Made by a program: the position numbers and the translations under genes. Below, in pieces: positions 26,526 to 36,226 of a stretch of DNA of 64,000 bases (its first letter is position 1; each line of letters opens with the position of its first letter). The notes below the pieces were generated by a model. It saw only the letters and a list, made by a program, of their open reading frames with translations. It was not told the DNA's origin and ran no database searches. Source of the stretch: Hominimerdicola alba (GTDB taxonomy: Bacteria > Bacillota > Clostridia > Oscillospirales > Ruminococcaceae); assembly GCF_900112155.1 (NCBI RefSeq), contig NZ_FOKQ01000015.1:27107-91106 (forward strand). Reading direction: 5' to 3'.

Positions 26526-26556
26526 GGGGGGCGGGCGAGCCCGCTCCCTTTTTTCA
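26526..26556 (+). terminator. Intrinsic terminator after tpiA
   Basis: GGGGGCGGGC pairs with GCCCGCTCCC (one mismatch) across a 2-base loop and is followed by TTTTTT, 25 bases after the tpiA stop. Confidence 0.85.
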
Positions 26557-26648
26557 TAGAGTAATTGGGGAATTTGGGGAAATTCTTGCAACAAGTATAT
26601 TCAGCGGTAAATATCCGCCGTTTGATATTATTCATGAGGTGTGTAAAA

Positions 26649-27143
26649 ATGAAAAGAAGCAGGCTGCTGCGCAGACTTATGACTCTTTCGGTAGTATCCG
26701 AAGTCATCTATATGTTTTTTATAACTGTACTGTTGATCTTTCGTCCCGCATTTTATGACGATGCACTGATAAAATTCTATAATATAGATATCAGCGAAGT
26801 CCCCGCAAACAATCCCGACATGACACTTGCTGCCGTACTTCTGGGCGGCGTTATACTCTACTTTATATTCTGGTTCTTGCTTAAACTGATGATGGATAAG
26901 GATATGGACCCGAAGCTTATCGGCGTACTGTCCTTCCTTATGCTTCCTGCATCTACCATTGTTTCAAGACTGCTGTTCTCAAAATCGGTGAGATCGGCGG
27001 CTGAACTTGGCGCTGATGTCAAAGCCTTTACCCAGGCACATTTCCGCATTATGGAATACTGCGGCTGGGCGAACCTTGCGGCATTTATCTTCATGCTGAT
27101 GGCTTATGCCGTTTGCAGACAGAGATTCTCCGATCTCGACTGA
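26649..27143 (+). CDS. Four-TM membrane protein of unknown function
   Basis: A 164-residue protein starting MKRSRLLRRLMTLSVVSEVI behind GAGGTG. The frame extends upstream only from a weak TTG. Four hydrophobic segments are visible: VSEVIYMFFITVLLIF, LAAVLLGGVILYFIFWFLLK, LIGVLSFLMLPASTIVS and CGWANLAAFIFMLMAYAVC. It has a basic N terminus. I do not recognise the family. It sits alone between the tpiA terminator and gpmI. Confidence 0.65.
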   Translation: MKRSRLLRRLMTLSVVSEVIYMFFITVLLIFRPAFYDDALIKFYNIDISEVPANNPDMTLAAVLLGGVILYFIFWFLLKLMMDKDMDPKLIGVLSFLMLPASTIVSRLLFSKSVRSAAELGADVKAFTQAHFRIMEYCGWANLAAFIFMLMAYAVCRQRFSDLD

Positions 27144-27219
27144 GCAAGCAGATATTGATACGGTAATAAATCATAAGGTTTATTATACAAACATCTAAAA
27201 TAGAAAGGACGTATTTATT

Positions 27220-28794
27220 ATGTCTAACAAAAAAATCGTTCTCGTTGTAATGGATGGCATCGGCATCTCCGTTACACATCTCGGTGACGCTGTTACCGAG
27301 GCTAACACTCCCACACTGGACAGACTGAGAAAAGAGTGCCCCTACACCACTCTGAAGGCTCACGGCAGTGCAGTTGGTCTGCCTACCGATGACGATATGG
27401 GTAACTCTGAGGTTGGTCACAACGCACTGGGCTGCGGTCAGATCTATTCTCAGGGTGCTAAGCTCGTTAACGAGTCTATCGAGAGCGGCAAGATGTTCGC
27501 TTCCGCTACATGGACCGAGCTGGTAAACAACGTTAAGACAAAGAACAGCACTCTGCACTTCATCGGTCTGCTGTCTGACGGTAACGTTCACTCCAACATC
27601 TCCCACCTGAAGAAGATGATCGCTAAGGCTAAGGAGCAGGGTGCTGCTAAGGTAAGAGTACACGTACTCCTGGACGGCAGAGATGTTCCCGCTACCAGCG
27701 CTCCCCTTTATATCGAAGATCTTGAAAAGTGCATGGCTGAGCTGAATGACGCTACATTCGATGCTAAGATCGCTTCCGGCGGAGGAAGAATGAAGGTCAC
27801 CATGGACAGATATCAGGCTGACTGGGATATGGTAAAGCTTGGCTGGGAAACTCACGTAAAGGGCGAAGGCAGACAGTTTGCAAACGCTCTTGAAGCTGTT
27901 GAGACTCTCAGAAACGAGACAGGCGCTATCGACCAGGATCTTCCTGCATTCGTTATCGCTGAGAACGGCGCACCCGTTGGCAAGATCGTTGACGGCGACA
28001 GCGTTATCCTCTTCAACTTCCGCGGCGACAGAGCTATCGAGCTTTCTATGGCATTCGACGCAGGCGACGAGTTCAACTACTTCGACAGAGGCGTTAAGCC
28101 TGATGTTATCTATGCAGGTATGCTGGAATATGACGGCGACCTCCACATCCCCAACAAGTACCTCGTAAATCCTCCCGAGATCAAGGATACCATGAGCGAA
28201 GTTCTGGAGAAGGCAGGTCTGAAGTCCTACGCTGTATCCGAGACCCAGAAGTACGGTCACGTTACATATTTCTGGAACGGCAACAGAAGTGAAAAGTTCG
28301 CTTCCGAGGTTTGGAAAGAGATTCCTTCCGATAAGGTTTCTTTCGACCAGAGACCCTGGATGAAGTCCGCTGAGATAACCGATGACCTCATCGAAGCTAT
28401 CAAGAGCGAGAAGTATGACTTCATCAGATGCAATTTCCCTAACGGCGACATGGTTGGTCACACAGGTTCTATGGACGCTACCATCATCGGTGTTGAGTCC
28501 GTTGACTTGGGTCTGACAAGACTGCTGAAGGTTTGCGAAGAGTACGGCTACACTGTTCTCATCACAGCTGACCACGGCAACGCTGACGAGATGCTGGAGA
28601 AGAATAAGAAGGGTGAGATCAACGTAAGAACAGCTCACTCCCTGAACCGTGTTCCTTTCTTCATCGTAAGCAAGGATAAGTACGAGATCAAGGACGCTGA
28701 CAGCGAGAAGTACGGTCTTGCAAACGTTGCTCCTACCGTTCTCAAGATATTCGGTATCGAAGCTCCTGCTTGCTGGGAAGATTCAATGATCTAA
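27220..28794 (+). CDS. gpmI: 2,3-bisphosphoglycerate-independent phosphoglycerate mutase
   Basis: A 524-residue alkaline-phosphatase-superfamily enzyme that interconverts 3- and 2-phosphoglycerate in glycolysis, with two Mn ions. The N-terminal metal-binding Asp (VVMDGIG), the phosphorylated Ser in DDDMGNSEVGHNALG, the VLLDGRDVPATSA motif, NFRGDRAIEL, the FPNGDMVGHTG motif and the C-terminal ITADHGNADEM are all present. The length matches the family. The ATG follows AGAAAGGA. It is followed by a strong terminator and then the 297-bp repeat. Confidence 0.97.
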   Translation: MSNKKIVLVVMDGIGISVTHLGDAVTEANTPTLDRLRKECPYTTLKAHGSAVGLPTDDDMGNSEVGHNALGCGQIYSQGAKLVNESIESGKMFASATWTELVNNVKTKNSTLHFIGLLSDGNVHSNISHLKKMIAKAKEQGAAKVRVHVLLDGRDVPATSAPLYIEDLEKCMAELNDATFDAKIASGGGRMKVTMDRYQADWDMVKLGWETHVKGEGRQFANALEAVETLRNETGAIDQDLPAFVIAENGAPVGKIVDGDSVILFNFRGDRAIELSMAFDAGDEFNYFDRGVKPDVIYAGMLEYDGDLHIPNKYLVNPPEIKDTMSEVLEKAGLKSYAVSETQKYGHVTYFWNGNRSEKFASEVWKEIPSDKVSFDQRPWMKSAEITDDLIEAIKSEKYDFIRCNFPNGDMVGHTGSMDATIIGVESVDLGLTRLLKVCEEYGYTVLITADHGNADEMLEKNKKGEINVRTAHSLNRVPFFIVSKDKYEIKDADSEKYGLANVAPTVLKIFGIEAPACWEDSMI

Positions 28795-28805
28795 TTTAAA
28801 CATTG

Positions 28806-28837
28806 ATCGGTGAGTACATGGTACTCACCGATTTTTT
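28806..28837 (+). terminator. Intrinsic terminator after gpmI
   Basis: A perfect 12-bp stem (ATCGGTGAGTAC, loop ATG, GTACTCACCGAT) is followed by six T, 12 bases after the gpmI stop. Confidence 0.93.
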
Positions 28838-29134
28838 ATTGCCTCATACAATGATCTATCACAAGGAGTGCGAGTTTTTATTGAGGAGGACCCTTTTTCA
28901 AAAGGTTCCTCCTCAAACTCCTTCCCCGAAAATTTTTAACTCTTTTTGGCAGGGGGCAGTTATCTTTATAAAGTTAAAATTGTAAGATTACTAACCAAAC
29001 TTTCGGAAAATAGCTGCCCCCTGCCAAAAAGAAATGAAAGTCTTTCGAAAGGGGTCTGGGGAATAACCTTTCTTCAGAAAGGTTTTCCCCAGCAGAATCC
29101 GCTGTACATTGGATAAATTATTATTTACAGCAAT
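28838..29134. repeat. ~297-bp palindromic element with terminal inverted repeats, copy 1
   Basis: This fills the gap between the gpmI and rplQ terminators. It contains nested hairpins: GAGGAGGACCCT...AGGTTCCTCCTC, TTTTTGGCAGGGGGCAG...CTGCCCCCTGCCAAAAA and GGGGAATAACCTTTC...GAAAGGTTTTCCCC. The ends (ATTGC and AGCAAT) are inverted. It is closely matched by the copy at 46539-46833, both in sequence and in lying downstream of a plus-strand gene and facing a minus-strand terminator. No coding frame is credible. Confidence 0.85.
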
Positions 29135-29165
29135 AAAAAAGACCGCACCTTGAGGTACGGTCTTT
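29135..29165 (-). terminator. Terminator of the ribosomal supercluster
   Basis: AAAGACCGCACC pairs with GGTACGGTCTTT (one mismatch, 4-base loop). On the minus strand it is followed by a T tract. It lies 13 bases beyond the rplQ stop. Confidence 0.9.
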
Positions 29166-29177
29166 ATGGTTAGTATA

Positions 29178-29519
29178 TTAAACCAGCTGTATGATAGCCA
29201 TTTCAGCAGCGTCACCGCGGCGGGGTCCGATCTTGATGATCTTGGTGTAACCGCCCTTACGGTCTGCGTAGTTAGGTGCTATCTCATCAAAGAGCTTCTT
29301 AGCGACAGCTTCCTTAGTTACATAAGCGAATACCTGTCTCTTGGAATGGAGATCGCCTGCCTTACCGAGAGTTATCATCTTCTCGGCCATAGCAGCAACT
29401 TCCTTAGCTCTGGTTACAGTTGTTTCAATCTTACCGTTTTCCAGAAGGAAAGTAACCATAGCTCTCAGCATAGCTTTTCTCTGGTCACTGGTCCTTCCCA
29501 GCTTTCTTGTGCCTGGCAT
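29178..29519 (-). CDS. rplQ: 50S ribosomal protein L17
   Basis: A 113-residue large-subunit protein near the peptide exit. It begins [20 protein letters not shown], which is diagnostic, and ends with the conserved [17 protein letters not shown] segment. It is the last gene of the S10-spc-alpha cluster, 18 bases after rpoA, and is followed at once by the terminator. Confidence 0.97.
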   Translation of the reverse strand: MPGTRKLGRTSDQRKAMLRAMVTFLLENGKIETTVTRAKEVAAMAEKMITLGKAGDLHSKRQVFAYVTKEAVAKKLFDEIAPNYADRKGGYTKIIKIGPRRGDAAEMAIIQLV

Positions 29520-29537
29520 AGATTTTCACTCCTTACA

Positions 29538-30497
29538 TTAATTATCTTCCTCAGAATTGAGCTCATAGCCCAGTGAATGAAGCTTCTCACGAACCTCGTC
29601 GAATGACTTCTTACCGAGGTTACGAACCTTCATCATTTCTTCTGCTGACTTTTCGATCAAATCGTTGACTGTGTTGATGCCTGCGCGCTTCAGACAGTTG
29701 AATGAACGCACGGATAAGTCAAGTTCCTCAATGGTCATCTCAAGGATCTTTTCTTTGCCCTGATCATCCTTTTCAACAATAAGTTCCACAACGTTGGTCT
29801 CTTCGGAGAGATCAACGAAAGGATTAAGATGCTCGTTGAGGAGTTTGGCTGCCATTGAAACAGCTTCCTTGGCAGATATAGTACCGTCAGTCCATACCTC
29901 CAGCGTGAGCTTGTCAAAGTCGGTAATGTGTCCTACACGGGTATTATCAACAGTGTAGTTTACCTTTAATACCGGCGAATAGATACTGTCTACAGCAATG
30001 ATGCCGATGGGTGCATTCTGCATAAGAGACTTGTTCTTCTCAGCAGAAACGTAGCCTCTGCCGCGGTCGATAGTGATCTCCATATACAGTTTAGCGCCTG
30101 CGCCCAGTGTTGCGATGTGCATATCGGGAACCAGGATATCTACTTCGGAATCAGCCTTGATGTCGCCTGCGGTAACAACGCATTCGCCTTCAGCTTCAAT
30201 GTAGATAGTCTTGGGACCCTCACCGTAAAGCTTTGCAGTCAGACCCTTGAGGTTAAGGATTATCTCAGTGACATCTTCCTTAACACCGGGTATTGTTGAG
30301 AGTTCGTGGTGTACACCGTCGATCTTTACAGAAGTAACAGCTACACCGGGTAAAGAGGAGAGCAGTACACGTCTCAGACTGTTTCCGAGAGTTATACCAT
30401 AGCCGCGCTCCAGAGGCTCGAGAATAAACTTGCCGTATGTTCCGTTGCTTTTGAGCTCAGGCGTTTCGATCTTTGGCTTTTCTATCTTTTCAAGCAT
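29538..30497 (-). CDS. rpoA: RNA polymerase alpha subunit
   Basis: A 319-residue subunit. ATG 30497 ([11 protein letters not shown]) is chosen because GGAGGG lies just upstream; seven further in-frame codons upstream are unlikely. The N-terminal assembly domain carries [37 protein letters not shown] and the HEFSTIPGV-like [13 protein letters not shown]. The C-terminal domain has [32 protein letters not shown], which contacts UP elements and activators. It lies between rpsD and rplQ. Confidence 0.98.
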   Translation of the reverse strand: MLEKIEKPKIETPELKSNGTYGKFILEPLERGYGITLGNSLRRVLLSSLPGVAVTSVKIDGVHHELSTIPGVKEDVTEIILNLKGLTAKLYGEGPKTIYIEAEGECVVTAGDIKADSEVDILVPDMHIATLGAGAKLYMEITIDRGRGYVSAEKNKSLMQNAPIGIIAVDSIYSPVLKVNYTVDNTRVGHITDFDKLTLEVWTDGTISAKEAVSMAAKLLNEHLNPFVDLSEETNVVELIVEKDDQGKEKILEMTIEELDLSVRSFNCLKRAGINTVNDLIEKSAEEMMKVRNLGKKSFDEVREKLHSLGYELNSEEDN

Positions 30498-30614
30498 TAG
30501 TAACCCTCCTGTATTCAAACATGAATTGTAATGTGTCCGAAAGTTCCAGATTTCATGCAGTTTCTGCGGGGCTGTACCATAAACAGGTACAGCGCACCGA
30601 GAACCTTACACTTA

Positions 30615-31211
30615 TTACTTGGAATACAGCTCTACGATCAGGTGTTCCTCGATCTCGTAATCGAGGTCTTCCTTAACAGGCATACGAACTACCTTAGCAG
30701 TCTGGTTCTCCTTGTCCATATCGAGCCAAGTAGGAACTACTCTGCCAGCAGTAGTCTCGATGATCTGCTTGAACTTGGGGCTCTTCTTGCTGTTCTCCTT
30801 CAGGGAGATAACGTCGCCGGCCTTGATCCTGTAAGAGGGGATATCAACTCTCTTACCATTTACGAGGAAGTGACCGTGAACGACCAGCTGTCTAGCCTCA
30901 CGTCTGGTCATAGACAGACCCATTCTGAAAACAACACTGTCGAGTCTGGACTCGAGTATTGTCAGCAGATTAGTACCTGCCTGACCTTCCATCTTCTGAG
31001 CGATCTCAAAATAGTGATGGAACTGCTTCTCCAGTACGCCGTAGATGAATCTCAGCTTCTGCTTTTCCTTCAGCTGAAGACCGTACTCGGATACCTTCTT
31101 ACGCTTGTTAGCGTTGGGGTCACGCTTAGTTTCCTTAGCAACGCCCATAACCATGGGGCTGATGCCAAGATACTTACATCTCTTGAGTATTGGTTCTCTG
31201 TTTACTGCCAT
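30615..31211 (-). CDS. rpsD: 30S ribosomal protein S4
   Basis: A 198-residue primary 16S-binding protein. It has the S4 domain LDSVVFRMGLSMTRREARQL, VVHGHFLVNGKRVDIPSYRI and the C-terminal segment of S4. The N terminus lacks the zinc-binding Cys cluster (only one Cys, in RCKYLG), so this is the C-minus form. S4 usually autoregulates the alpha operon. A ~100-base gap separates it from both neighbours. Confidence 0.97.
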   Translation of the reverse strand: MAVNREPILKRCKYLGISPMVMGVAKETKRDPNANKRKKVSEYGLQLKEKQKLRFIYGVLEKQFHHYFEIAQKMEGQAGTNLLTILESRLDSVVFRMGLSMTRREARQLVVHGHFLVNGKRVDIPSYRIKAGDVISLKENSKKSPKFKQIIETTAGRVVPTWLDMDKENQTAKVVRMPVKEDLDYEIEEHLIVELYSK

Positions 31212-31313
31212 TTTAATGACCTCCGTTTTCTAATTTGATATCGGGCTTTAAGTCTTATGCCTATGCTGCTTTACCCGACTTTGAGTTAAACTGCAAACTC
31301 AAATAACTTATGA

Positions 31314-31712
31314 TTACACTCTTCTTCTCTTGGGGGGACGGCAACCGTTGTGAGGGATAGGAGTAACGTCCTTGATAAGTCTTACTTCCAGCTCCTCTGA
31401 CTGCAGCGCTCTGATAGCAGCTTCTCTGCCTGCGCCGGGTCCCTTAACGAATACCTCAACGACCTTCAGACCGTGCTCCTTAGCAGCTCTTGCAGCAGTC
31501 TCTGCGGCTGTCTGAGCAGCGAAGGGAGTAGACTTCTTGGAGCCTCTGAAACCGAGTCCGCCTGCGGAAGCCCAAGAAATTGCGTTGCCCTGCATATCAG
31601 TGATGGTAACGATGGTGTTGTTGAATGTGGACTGGATATGAACCTGTCCCTGTTCAATGTTCTTTCTTTCACGACGGCGACGTACAGTCGTCTTCTTCTT
31701 AGCCTGAGCCAT
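31314..31712 (-). CDS. rpsK: 30S ribosomal protein S11
   Basis: A 132-residue platform protein recognised by [40 protein letters not shown] and the C-terminal [18 protein letters not shown]. It starts 15 bases after rpsM. Confidence 0.98.
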   Translation of the reverse strand: MAQAKKKTTVRRRRERKNIEQGQVHIQSTFNNTIVTITDMQGNAISWASAGGLGFRGSKKSTPFAAQTAAETAARAAKEHGLKVVEVFVKGPGAGREAAIRALQSEELEVRLIKDVTPIPHNGCRPPKRRRV

Positions 31713-31727
31713 GCTTCATACCCTCCC

Positions 31728-32096
31728 TTACTTCTTCTTGTTAGCGATGGTCTTAACAGGACCCTTACGAGTTCTAGCGTTCGTCTTGGTTCTCTGTCCT
31801 CTAACGGGCAGGCCCTTTCTGTGACGAAGGCCTCTGTAGCAACCGATCTCTGTCAGTCTCTTGATGTTCAGAGCAACTGTTCTTCTCAGGTCGCCCTCAA
31901 CAGTCAGGTTGTGATCTATATACTCACGAAGCTTAGCTACGTCATCCTCAGACATATCCTTAACTCTTACGTCGGGATCAACGCCTGTTTCCTTGATGAT
32001 CTTAGTAGCAGTCTTCTGACCAATGCCGTAAACGTAGGTAAGAGCGACTTCAATTCTCTTATCTCTGGGCAGGTCTATACCAGCAATACGAGCCAT
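31728..32096 (-). CDS. rpsM: 30S ribosomal protein S13
   Basis: A 122-residue head protein that contacts tRNA and 23S helix 38. Diagnostic segments are [28 protein letters not shown] and the basic tail [20 protein letters not shown]. It starts 29 bases after rpmJ. Confidence 0.98.
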   Translation of the reverse strand: MARIAGIDLPRDKRIEVALTYVYGIGQKTATKIIKETGVDPDVRVKDMSEDDVAKLREYIDHNLTVEGDLRRTVALNIKRLTEIGCYRGLRHRKGLPVRGQRTKTNARTRKGPVKTIANKKK

Positions 32097-32125
32097 TATT
32101 TAGCTGCACCTCCATTATTGGTTTG

Positions 32126-32239
32126 TTAGCCCTGACGCTGCTTGTGCTTAGGATTCTGGCAGATAACCATGATCTTGCCTTTCCTCTTGATGATCTTGCA
32201 CTTTTCGCAGATAGGCTTAACTGAAGGTCTTACTTTCAT
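32126..32239 (-). CDS. rpmJ: 50S ribosomal protein L36
   Basis: A 37-residue protein read directly from the sequence: [20 protein letters not shown], then [17 protein letters not shown]. The Cys11, Cys14, Cys27 and His32/33 zinc ligands are present, so this is the zinc-binding (C-plus) form. It lies between infA and rpsM in the standard order. Confidence 0.97.
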   Translation of the reverse strand: MKVRPSVKPICEKCKIIKRKGKIMVICQNPKHKQRQG

Positions 32240-32316
32240 TGAAATACCTCCTTCGATTATCCGAGCCTCTCGGCTCTCATACGTATAAGGGAAAGCCGTT
32301 GCAGCAACCGCTTTGC

Positions 32317-32535
32317 TTACTTAGCTCTCCAGGTTATTCTTCCCTTTGTCAAGTCATAAGGCGACATCTCGACTGTGACCTTATCACCGGGCACGATACG
32401 AATGTAATTCATACGCAGCTTACCCGAAATATGAGCAAGAATTTTATGACCGTTTGTGAGTTCAACTTGGAAAGTCGCATTAGGCAGTGCCTCAACGACC
32501 GTTCCCTCAACTTCAAGTACATCTTCTTTCGACAT
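32317..32535 (-). CDS. infA: Translation initiation factor IF-1
   Basis: A 72-residue OB-fold protein that occupies the ribosomal A site during initiation. It reads [72 protein letters not shown], a full-length standard IF-1. The 77-base gap to rpmJ contains two small hairpin-forming stretches (CCGAGCCTCTCGG and a GCCGTTGCAGCAACCGC region). Confidence 0.98.
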   Translation of the reverse strand: MSKEDVLEVEGTVVEALPNATFQVELTNGHKILAHISGKLRMNYIRIVPGDKVTVEMSPYDLTKGRITWRAK

Positions 32536-32552
32536 TAAAAAACCTCCCCACT

Positions 32553-32825
32553 CTAAGGTCTTGTCTGCTGCCGATCGGTATGGGTCAGGTACCGAAAGAT
32601 CAGCCGTCTTAACTTCTTGTCAGTCAGATCACCCGTATATAACGGTGCGTCCGCAGGTGAAATGTGCTTTATGTTTTTCTTCTTCGGACTGCCGACTTTT
32701 CGGTGTCTGCCGTCCGCGATATACACAAAGCCGCCGTCTACTCCCACTGCAACAAAGCAGGAGCCTTTCTCACGGCCTGCCAGCGCCCAAACCAGTGAAC
32801 CGACCTGTATAACACAATCTGTCAT
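32553..32825 (-). CDS. KOW-domain RNA-binding protein (L14e-like)
   Basis: A 90-residue protein whose ATG (32825) overlaps the map stop (TGATG). The first half ([39 protein letters not shown]) is a KOW/SH3-like motif of the kind seen in archaeal and eukaryotic L14e. The second half is basic ([20 protein letters not shown]). Such genes sit between map and infA in many Clostridia. A ribosome-associated role is likely but unproven. Confidence 0.88.
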   Translation of the reverse strand: MTDCVIQVGSLVWALAGREKGSCFVAVGVDGGFVYIADGRHRKVGSPKKKNIKHISPADAPLYTGDLTDKKLRRLIFRYLTHTDRQQTRP

Positions 32826-33571
32826 CACAGTCTGCTGAGTATTACACAGCCGTCCTGAGTAACAGCGATAGTGTGTTCAAAATGTGCGGACCATTTACCG
32901 TCAAGGGTCTTGACTGTCCAGCCATCGGGCAATACCTTGATACCTGCGCCGCCCATGTTTATCATAGGTTCGATGCAGATCACCATGCCTGCCTGAAGCC
33001 TTACGCCGTGGCCTGCCTTGCCGTAATTGGGAACCTCGGGATCTTCATGAAGATCTCTTCCCAGACCGTGTCCGCAATATTCTCTGACGACTGAAAAACC
33101 TCTGTCTTCGTTGTACTTCTGTATAGCGGCACCGATGTCGCCTATCCTTACGCCGGGCTTCACCATTTTGATAGCCTCATAAAGACTTTGCTCGGTCGAA
33201 TCCAGAAGTGCCTGAACGTCGTCTGAGATCTTGCCGCAGGCAAATGTCTTGCAGGAATCTCCGTGATATCCGTCCACGAAAGCTCCCGTATCAACGGAAA
33301 CTATATCGCCTTCGAGGATCTTCCTGCTGCCGGGGATACCGTGGATAACTTCGTCATTCACGGATATGCAGGCTGCAGCGGGGAACCCGCCGTAACCCTT
33401 GAATCCCGGCTTAGCACCGTGGGAGAGAATGTACTTCTCTACCACTTTGTCCAGTTCATGAGTAGTCATGCCCGGTCTGAGTGCTTCACCTGCTGCCTTA
33501 AGTGCGCCTGCTGTTATAAGACCAGCCTTGCGCATCTTTTCAAGTTCCTTATTGGATTTAATACATATCAT
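32825..33571 (-). CDS. map: Methionine aminopeptidase, type I
   Basis: A 248-residue metalloprotease that removes the initiator Met. The five metal ligands are in ISVNDEVIHGIPG, VSVDTGAFVDGYHGDSCKTF (Asp, Asp), YCGHGLGRDLHEDPEVPNYG (His), CIEPMINMGG (Glu) and AHFEHTIAV (Glu). The length is that of the short bacterial form. It lies 24 bases after adk, in the standard order. Confidence 0.98.
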   Translation of the reverse strand: MICIKSNKELEKMRKAGLITAGALKAAGEALRPGMTTHELDKVVEKYILSHGAKPGFKGYGGFPAAACISVNDEVIHGIPGSRKILEGDIVSVDTGAFVDGYHGDSCKTFACGKISDDVQALLDSTEQSLYEAIKMVKPGVRIGDIGAAIQKYNEDRGFSVVREYCGHGLGRDLHEDPEVPNYGKAGHGVRLQAGMVICIEPMINMGGAGIKVLPDGWTVKTLDGKWSAHFEHTIAVTQDGCVILSRL

Positions 33572-33594
33572 TTATATCGCGCTTTCTATAAGTC

Positions 33595-34230
33595 TCAACC
33601 TTTGAGAACTGCCATAACTGCTGCAGATGTCTCTTCAACAGTTTCGCGGCCCTTTACTGAGGTGAGTTTGCCCTGCTTCTCGTAGTAACCCTTGAGAGGC
33701 TCGGTTGTTTTATGATATGTGTCCAGTCTGCTCTTAACAGTCTCGGGCTCATCGTCCTTACGGATAACGATAGGCTTGCCGCATACATCGCATACGCCTT
33801 CTACCTTAGAGGGTTTGAATTCCACGTGGTAGGTAGCACCGCAGTCGAGGCAAACTCTTCTGCCCGAAAGTCTCTGCTGAATAGTTTCATCAGCAACATC
33901 TATCTCAATGACCTTGTCGATCTGAACGCCCATAGCGTCCAGAGCCTCGGCCTGAGGAACAGATCTGGGGAAACCGTCGAGAATGAAGCCATTCTGTGCG
34001 TCAGGCTCAGCAATTCTGTCCTTCAAGATACCGATCACGATATCATCGGAAACAAGTGCGCCTGCGTCCATAGCTGCCTTCGCCTTCAGACCATACTCTG
34101 TACCTGCCTTAACAGCAGCTCTGAGCATATTGCCTGTGGAAATGGTAGGAATGTTCAGCTCCTTGCAGATGTTCTCTGCCTGAGTGCCTTTGCCGGCACC
34201 GGGAGCGCCCAAAAGAATGATGTTGTTCAT
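33595..34230 (-). CDS. adk: Adenylate kinase
   Basis: A 211-residue kinase that equilibrates ATP, ADP and AMP. The P-loop [12 protein letters not shown], the AMP-binding region [17 protein letters not shown] and [18 protein letters not shown] are intact. It is the long form with a zinc-type [13 protein letters not shown] and GVCDVCG supply four Cys, typical of Gram-positives. It lies between secY and map. Confidence 0.98.
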   Translation of the reverse strand: MNNIILLGAPGAGKGTQAENICKELNIPTISTGNMLRAAVKAGTEYGLKAKAAMDAGALVSDDIVIGILKDRIAEPDAQNGFILDGFPRSVPQAEALDAMGVQIDKVIEIDVADETIQQRLSGRRVCLDCGATYHVEFKPSKVEGVCDVCGKPIVIRKDDEPETVKSRLDTYHKTTEPLKGYYEKQGKLTSVKGRETVEETSAAVMAVLKG

Positions 34231-34260
34231 TAGTCTTACCCCTTTCTCGATCGGAATTGA

Positions 34261-35571
34261 TTATTTCAGGAAGCCCGAGTGATGACGCATCATCATCTGA
34301 GATTCCATAGTTCTTGCTGTTTCAAGCGCAACGCTTACAACGATGAGTATAGAAGTACCGCCCATTGCAATATTCATCTTGGTTATAACAGTGAATATGA
34401 TAGGGAAGATAGCGATTATACCCAGGAACACAGCTCCCACCAGAGTGATCTTACTGAGGATCTTCTGGAAGTAGTCGCTGGTAGGCTTACCGGGTCTTAT
34501 ACCGGGTACGCCGCCGTTGTTCTGTCTGAGGTTATTAGCGATCTCGATCGGGTTATATGACATACTTACATAGAAGTAGTTGAACGCGATTATGAGAACG
34601 AAGTACAGAGAAGCGTAGAACGGATGTGTATACTCAAACCATTTCAGCAGGTTATAATAGAATGTGCCTGACTTAGGCTCGCCTGTAAAAAGCTTGAGTG
34701 TTGCGGGGATAGACATAAAGCTCATCGCGAAGATGATGGGGAGAACGCCGCTCATCGCGATCTTGATCGGGATGAATGTGTTCTGTCCGCCGTACTGCTT
34801 TCTGCCTACAACTCGCTTAGCATACTGTATCGGTATTCTTCTCTCGGCATTGTTCATAAAGATTATGAATGCGATCATGAGGATGAATACCACGATGATG
34901 ATAGGAACAAGGATCATATTCTTAGCCTCGCCTGTCTTCATCAGTTCGAAGAGACCGAGAACTGCGTCTGGACCTCTTGCGATGATACCTGCAAACAGCA
35001 GCATGGAAACACCGTTACCGATGCCCTTTTCATTTATCCTGTCGCCCAGCCAGATAGTCAGCGAAGCGCCTGCTACGAAGCAGAGGATAATGATGACTTC
35101 AGTGAAGTATCTCTCAAAGGTCTGACCTGTGTACAGTACTATCTGCTGACCGTCAACGTTCATCAGAGTTCTGTAGTAAGCCCAGCCCTGGAACAGTGCG
35201 ATACCAAGTGCTGTGTACTTGGTGATCTTGTTCAGAGTCTTTCTGCCTTCCATGCCTTCCTTGGAGAGTCTCTCCAGAGGAGGAAGAGCGTAGGTCAGCA
35301 GCTGAATGATGATCTGCGCGTTGATGTAAGGACCAACGGACAGAGCCATCAGTGTTGCCTTTGAGAAGTTACCGCCCGAGAGGACGTTCAGGTAACTGAA
35401 GAAGTCACCTGAATCTTTGCTGCCCTGGAACCATGTGTTCAGTGCTGCAGAATCGAGATAGGGGACCGGTACGGAACCGCCTATTCTGTATATTACGATG
35501 ATGAAAAATGTAAATAGAAGCTTTCTTCTTAATTCCGGAACCTTCCAGGCATTACGAAATGTCTCTATCAC
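34261..35571 (-). CDS. secY: Protein translocase subunit SecY
   Basis: A 436-residue ten-helix membrane channel of the Sec system. Family markers are the N-terminal WKVPELRRKLLFTFFIIVIY, the plug region, LLTYALPPLERLSKEGMEGR, ERRIPIQYAKRVVGRKQYGG and the C-terminal GGTSILIVVSVALETARTME. It follows rplO by two bases. SecE and SecG genes are not in the window. Confidence 0.98.
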   Translation of the reverse strand: MIETFRNAWKVPELRRKLLFTFFIIVIYRIGGSVPVPYLDSAALNTWFQGSKDSGDFFSYLNVLSGGNFSKATLMALSVGPYINAQIIIQLLTYALPPLERLSKEGMEGRKTLNKITKYTALGIALFQGWAYYRTLMNVDGQQIVLYTGQTFERYFTEVIIILCFVAGASLTIWLGDRINEKGIGNGVSMLLFAGIIARGPDAVLGLFELMKTGEAKNMILVPIIIVVFILMIAFIIFMNNAERRIPIQYAKRVVGRKQYGGQNTFIPIKIAMSGVLPIIFAMSFMSIPATLKLFTGEPKSGTFYYNLLKWFEYTHPFYASLYFVLIIAFNYFYVSMSYNPIEIANNLRQNNGGVPGIRPGKPTSDYFQKILSKITLVGAVFLGIIAIFPIIFTVITKMNIAMGGTSILIVVSVALETARTMESQMMMRHHSGFLK

Positions 35572-35573
35572 AA

Positions 35574-36014
35574 TTACATCACCTCAGCCTTCCCGCCTGC
35601 CTTTTCGATTTTCTCCTTAGCTGCTGCTGAGAACTTAGCAGCCTTGACGGTAAGGTTTTTGGTGAGCTCTCCGTTGCCGAGAACCTTAATTCCATCCATC
35701 TCCTTCTTGATGATGCCCGATGCCTTGAGGAGCTCAGTATCAACTACTGTTCCGTCAACGAACTTTTCAAGATCAGAAACATTGATGATCGCATACTTAG
35801 TTGCGAATATATTATTGAATCCACGCTTAGGAATTCTTCTTGCAAGAGCGGTCTGACCACCCTCGAAGCCGGGTCTGATGCTGCCGCCGGATCTAGCCTT
35901 CTGGCCCTTGTGACCCTTACCTGCAGTCTTACCGTTTCCTGAACCGTGACCTCTGCCCACACGCTTAACGTCTCTTACTGCGCCGGGATTAGGTGATAAT
36001 TCGTGAAGCTTCAT
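35574..36014 (-). CDS. rplO: 50S ribosomal protein L15
   Basis: A 146-residue protein with the Gly/Arg-rich N-terminal extension ([40 protein letters not shown]) that penetrates the 50S core, and a C-terminal globular part ending [12 protein letters not shown]. It lies between rpmD and secY. Confidence 0.98.
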   Translation of the reverse strand: MKLHELSPNPGAVRDVKRVGRGHGSGNGKTAGKGHKGQKARSGGSIRPGFEGGQTALARRIPKRGFNNIFATKYAIINVSDLEKFVDGTVVDTELLKASGIIKKEMDGIKVLGNGELTKNLTVKAAKFSAAAKEKIEKAGGKAEVM

Positions 36015-36032
36015 GTTGTCGCACCTCCCTGC

Positions 36033-36212
36033 TTACGCTTCGGTTACTTTAATAAGGTGGGATACCAGCTTGATCTTGCCCTGTGTACAAGCGTTGTCGG
36101 GCTGCTCGGTCGTATCCCCGATTTTTCTCAGACCAAGAGAATTTGCAGTGGCGATCTGCTTTTCGCTTCTGCCACTCAGGCTCTTAGTCAGCTGAATTTT
36201 CAGGTTAGCCAT
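36033..36212 (-). CDS. rpmD: 50S ribosomal protein L30
   Basis: A 59-residue protein read directly: MANLKIQLTKSLSGRSEKQI, ATANSLGLRKIGDTTEQPDN, ending IKLVSHLIKVTEA. The length and the motif LGLRKIGDT identify L30. GGAGGATA lies just upstream of its ATG, 14 bases after the rpsE stop. Confidence 0.95.
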   Translation of the reverse strand: MANLKIQLTKSLSGRSEKQIATANSLGLRKIGDTTEQPDNACTQGKIKLVSHLIKVTEA

Positions 36213-36226
36213 ACTGTTTATCCTCC

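Noticed and set aside
25695..26594. A 299-codon open frame antisense to tpiA
   Set aside because: Same artefact of biased codon use in a highly expressed gene; it also crosses the tpiA terminator and has no family signature.
27091..28638. A 515-codon open frame antisense to gpmI
   Set aside because: It mirrors gpmI codon bias, has no ribosome binding site and no recognisable domains; gpmI is a full, convincing enzyme.
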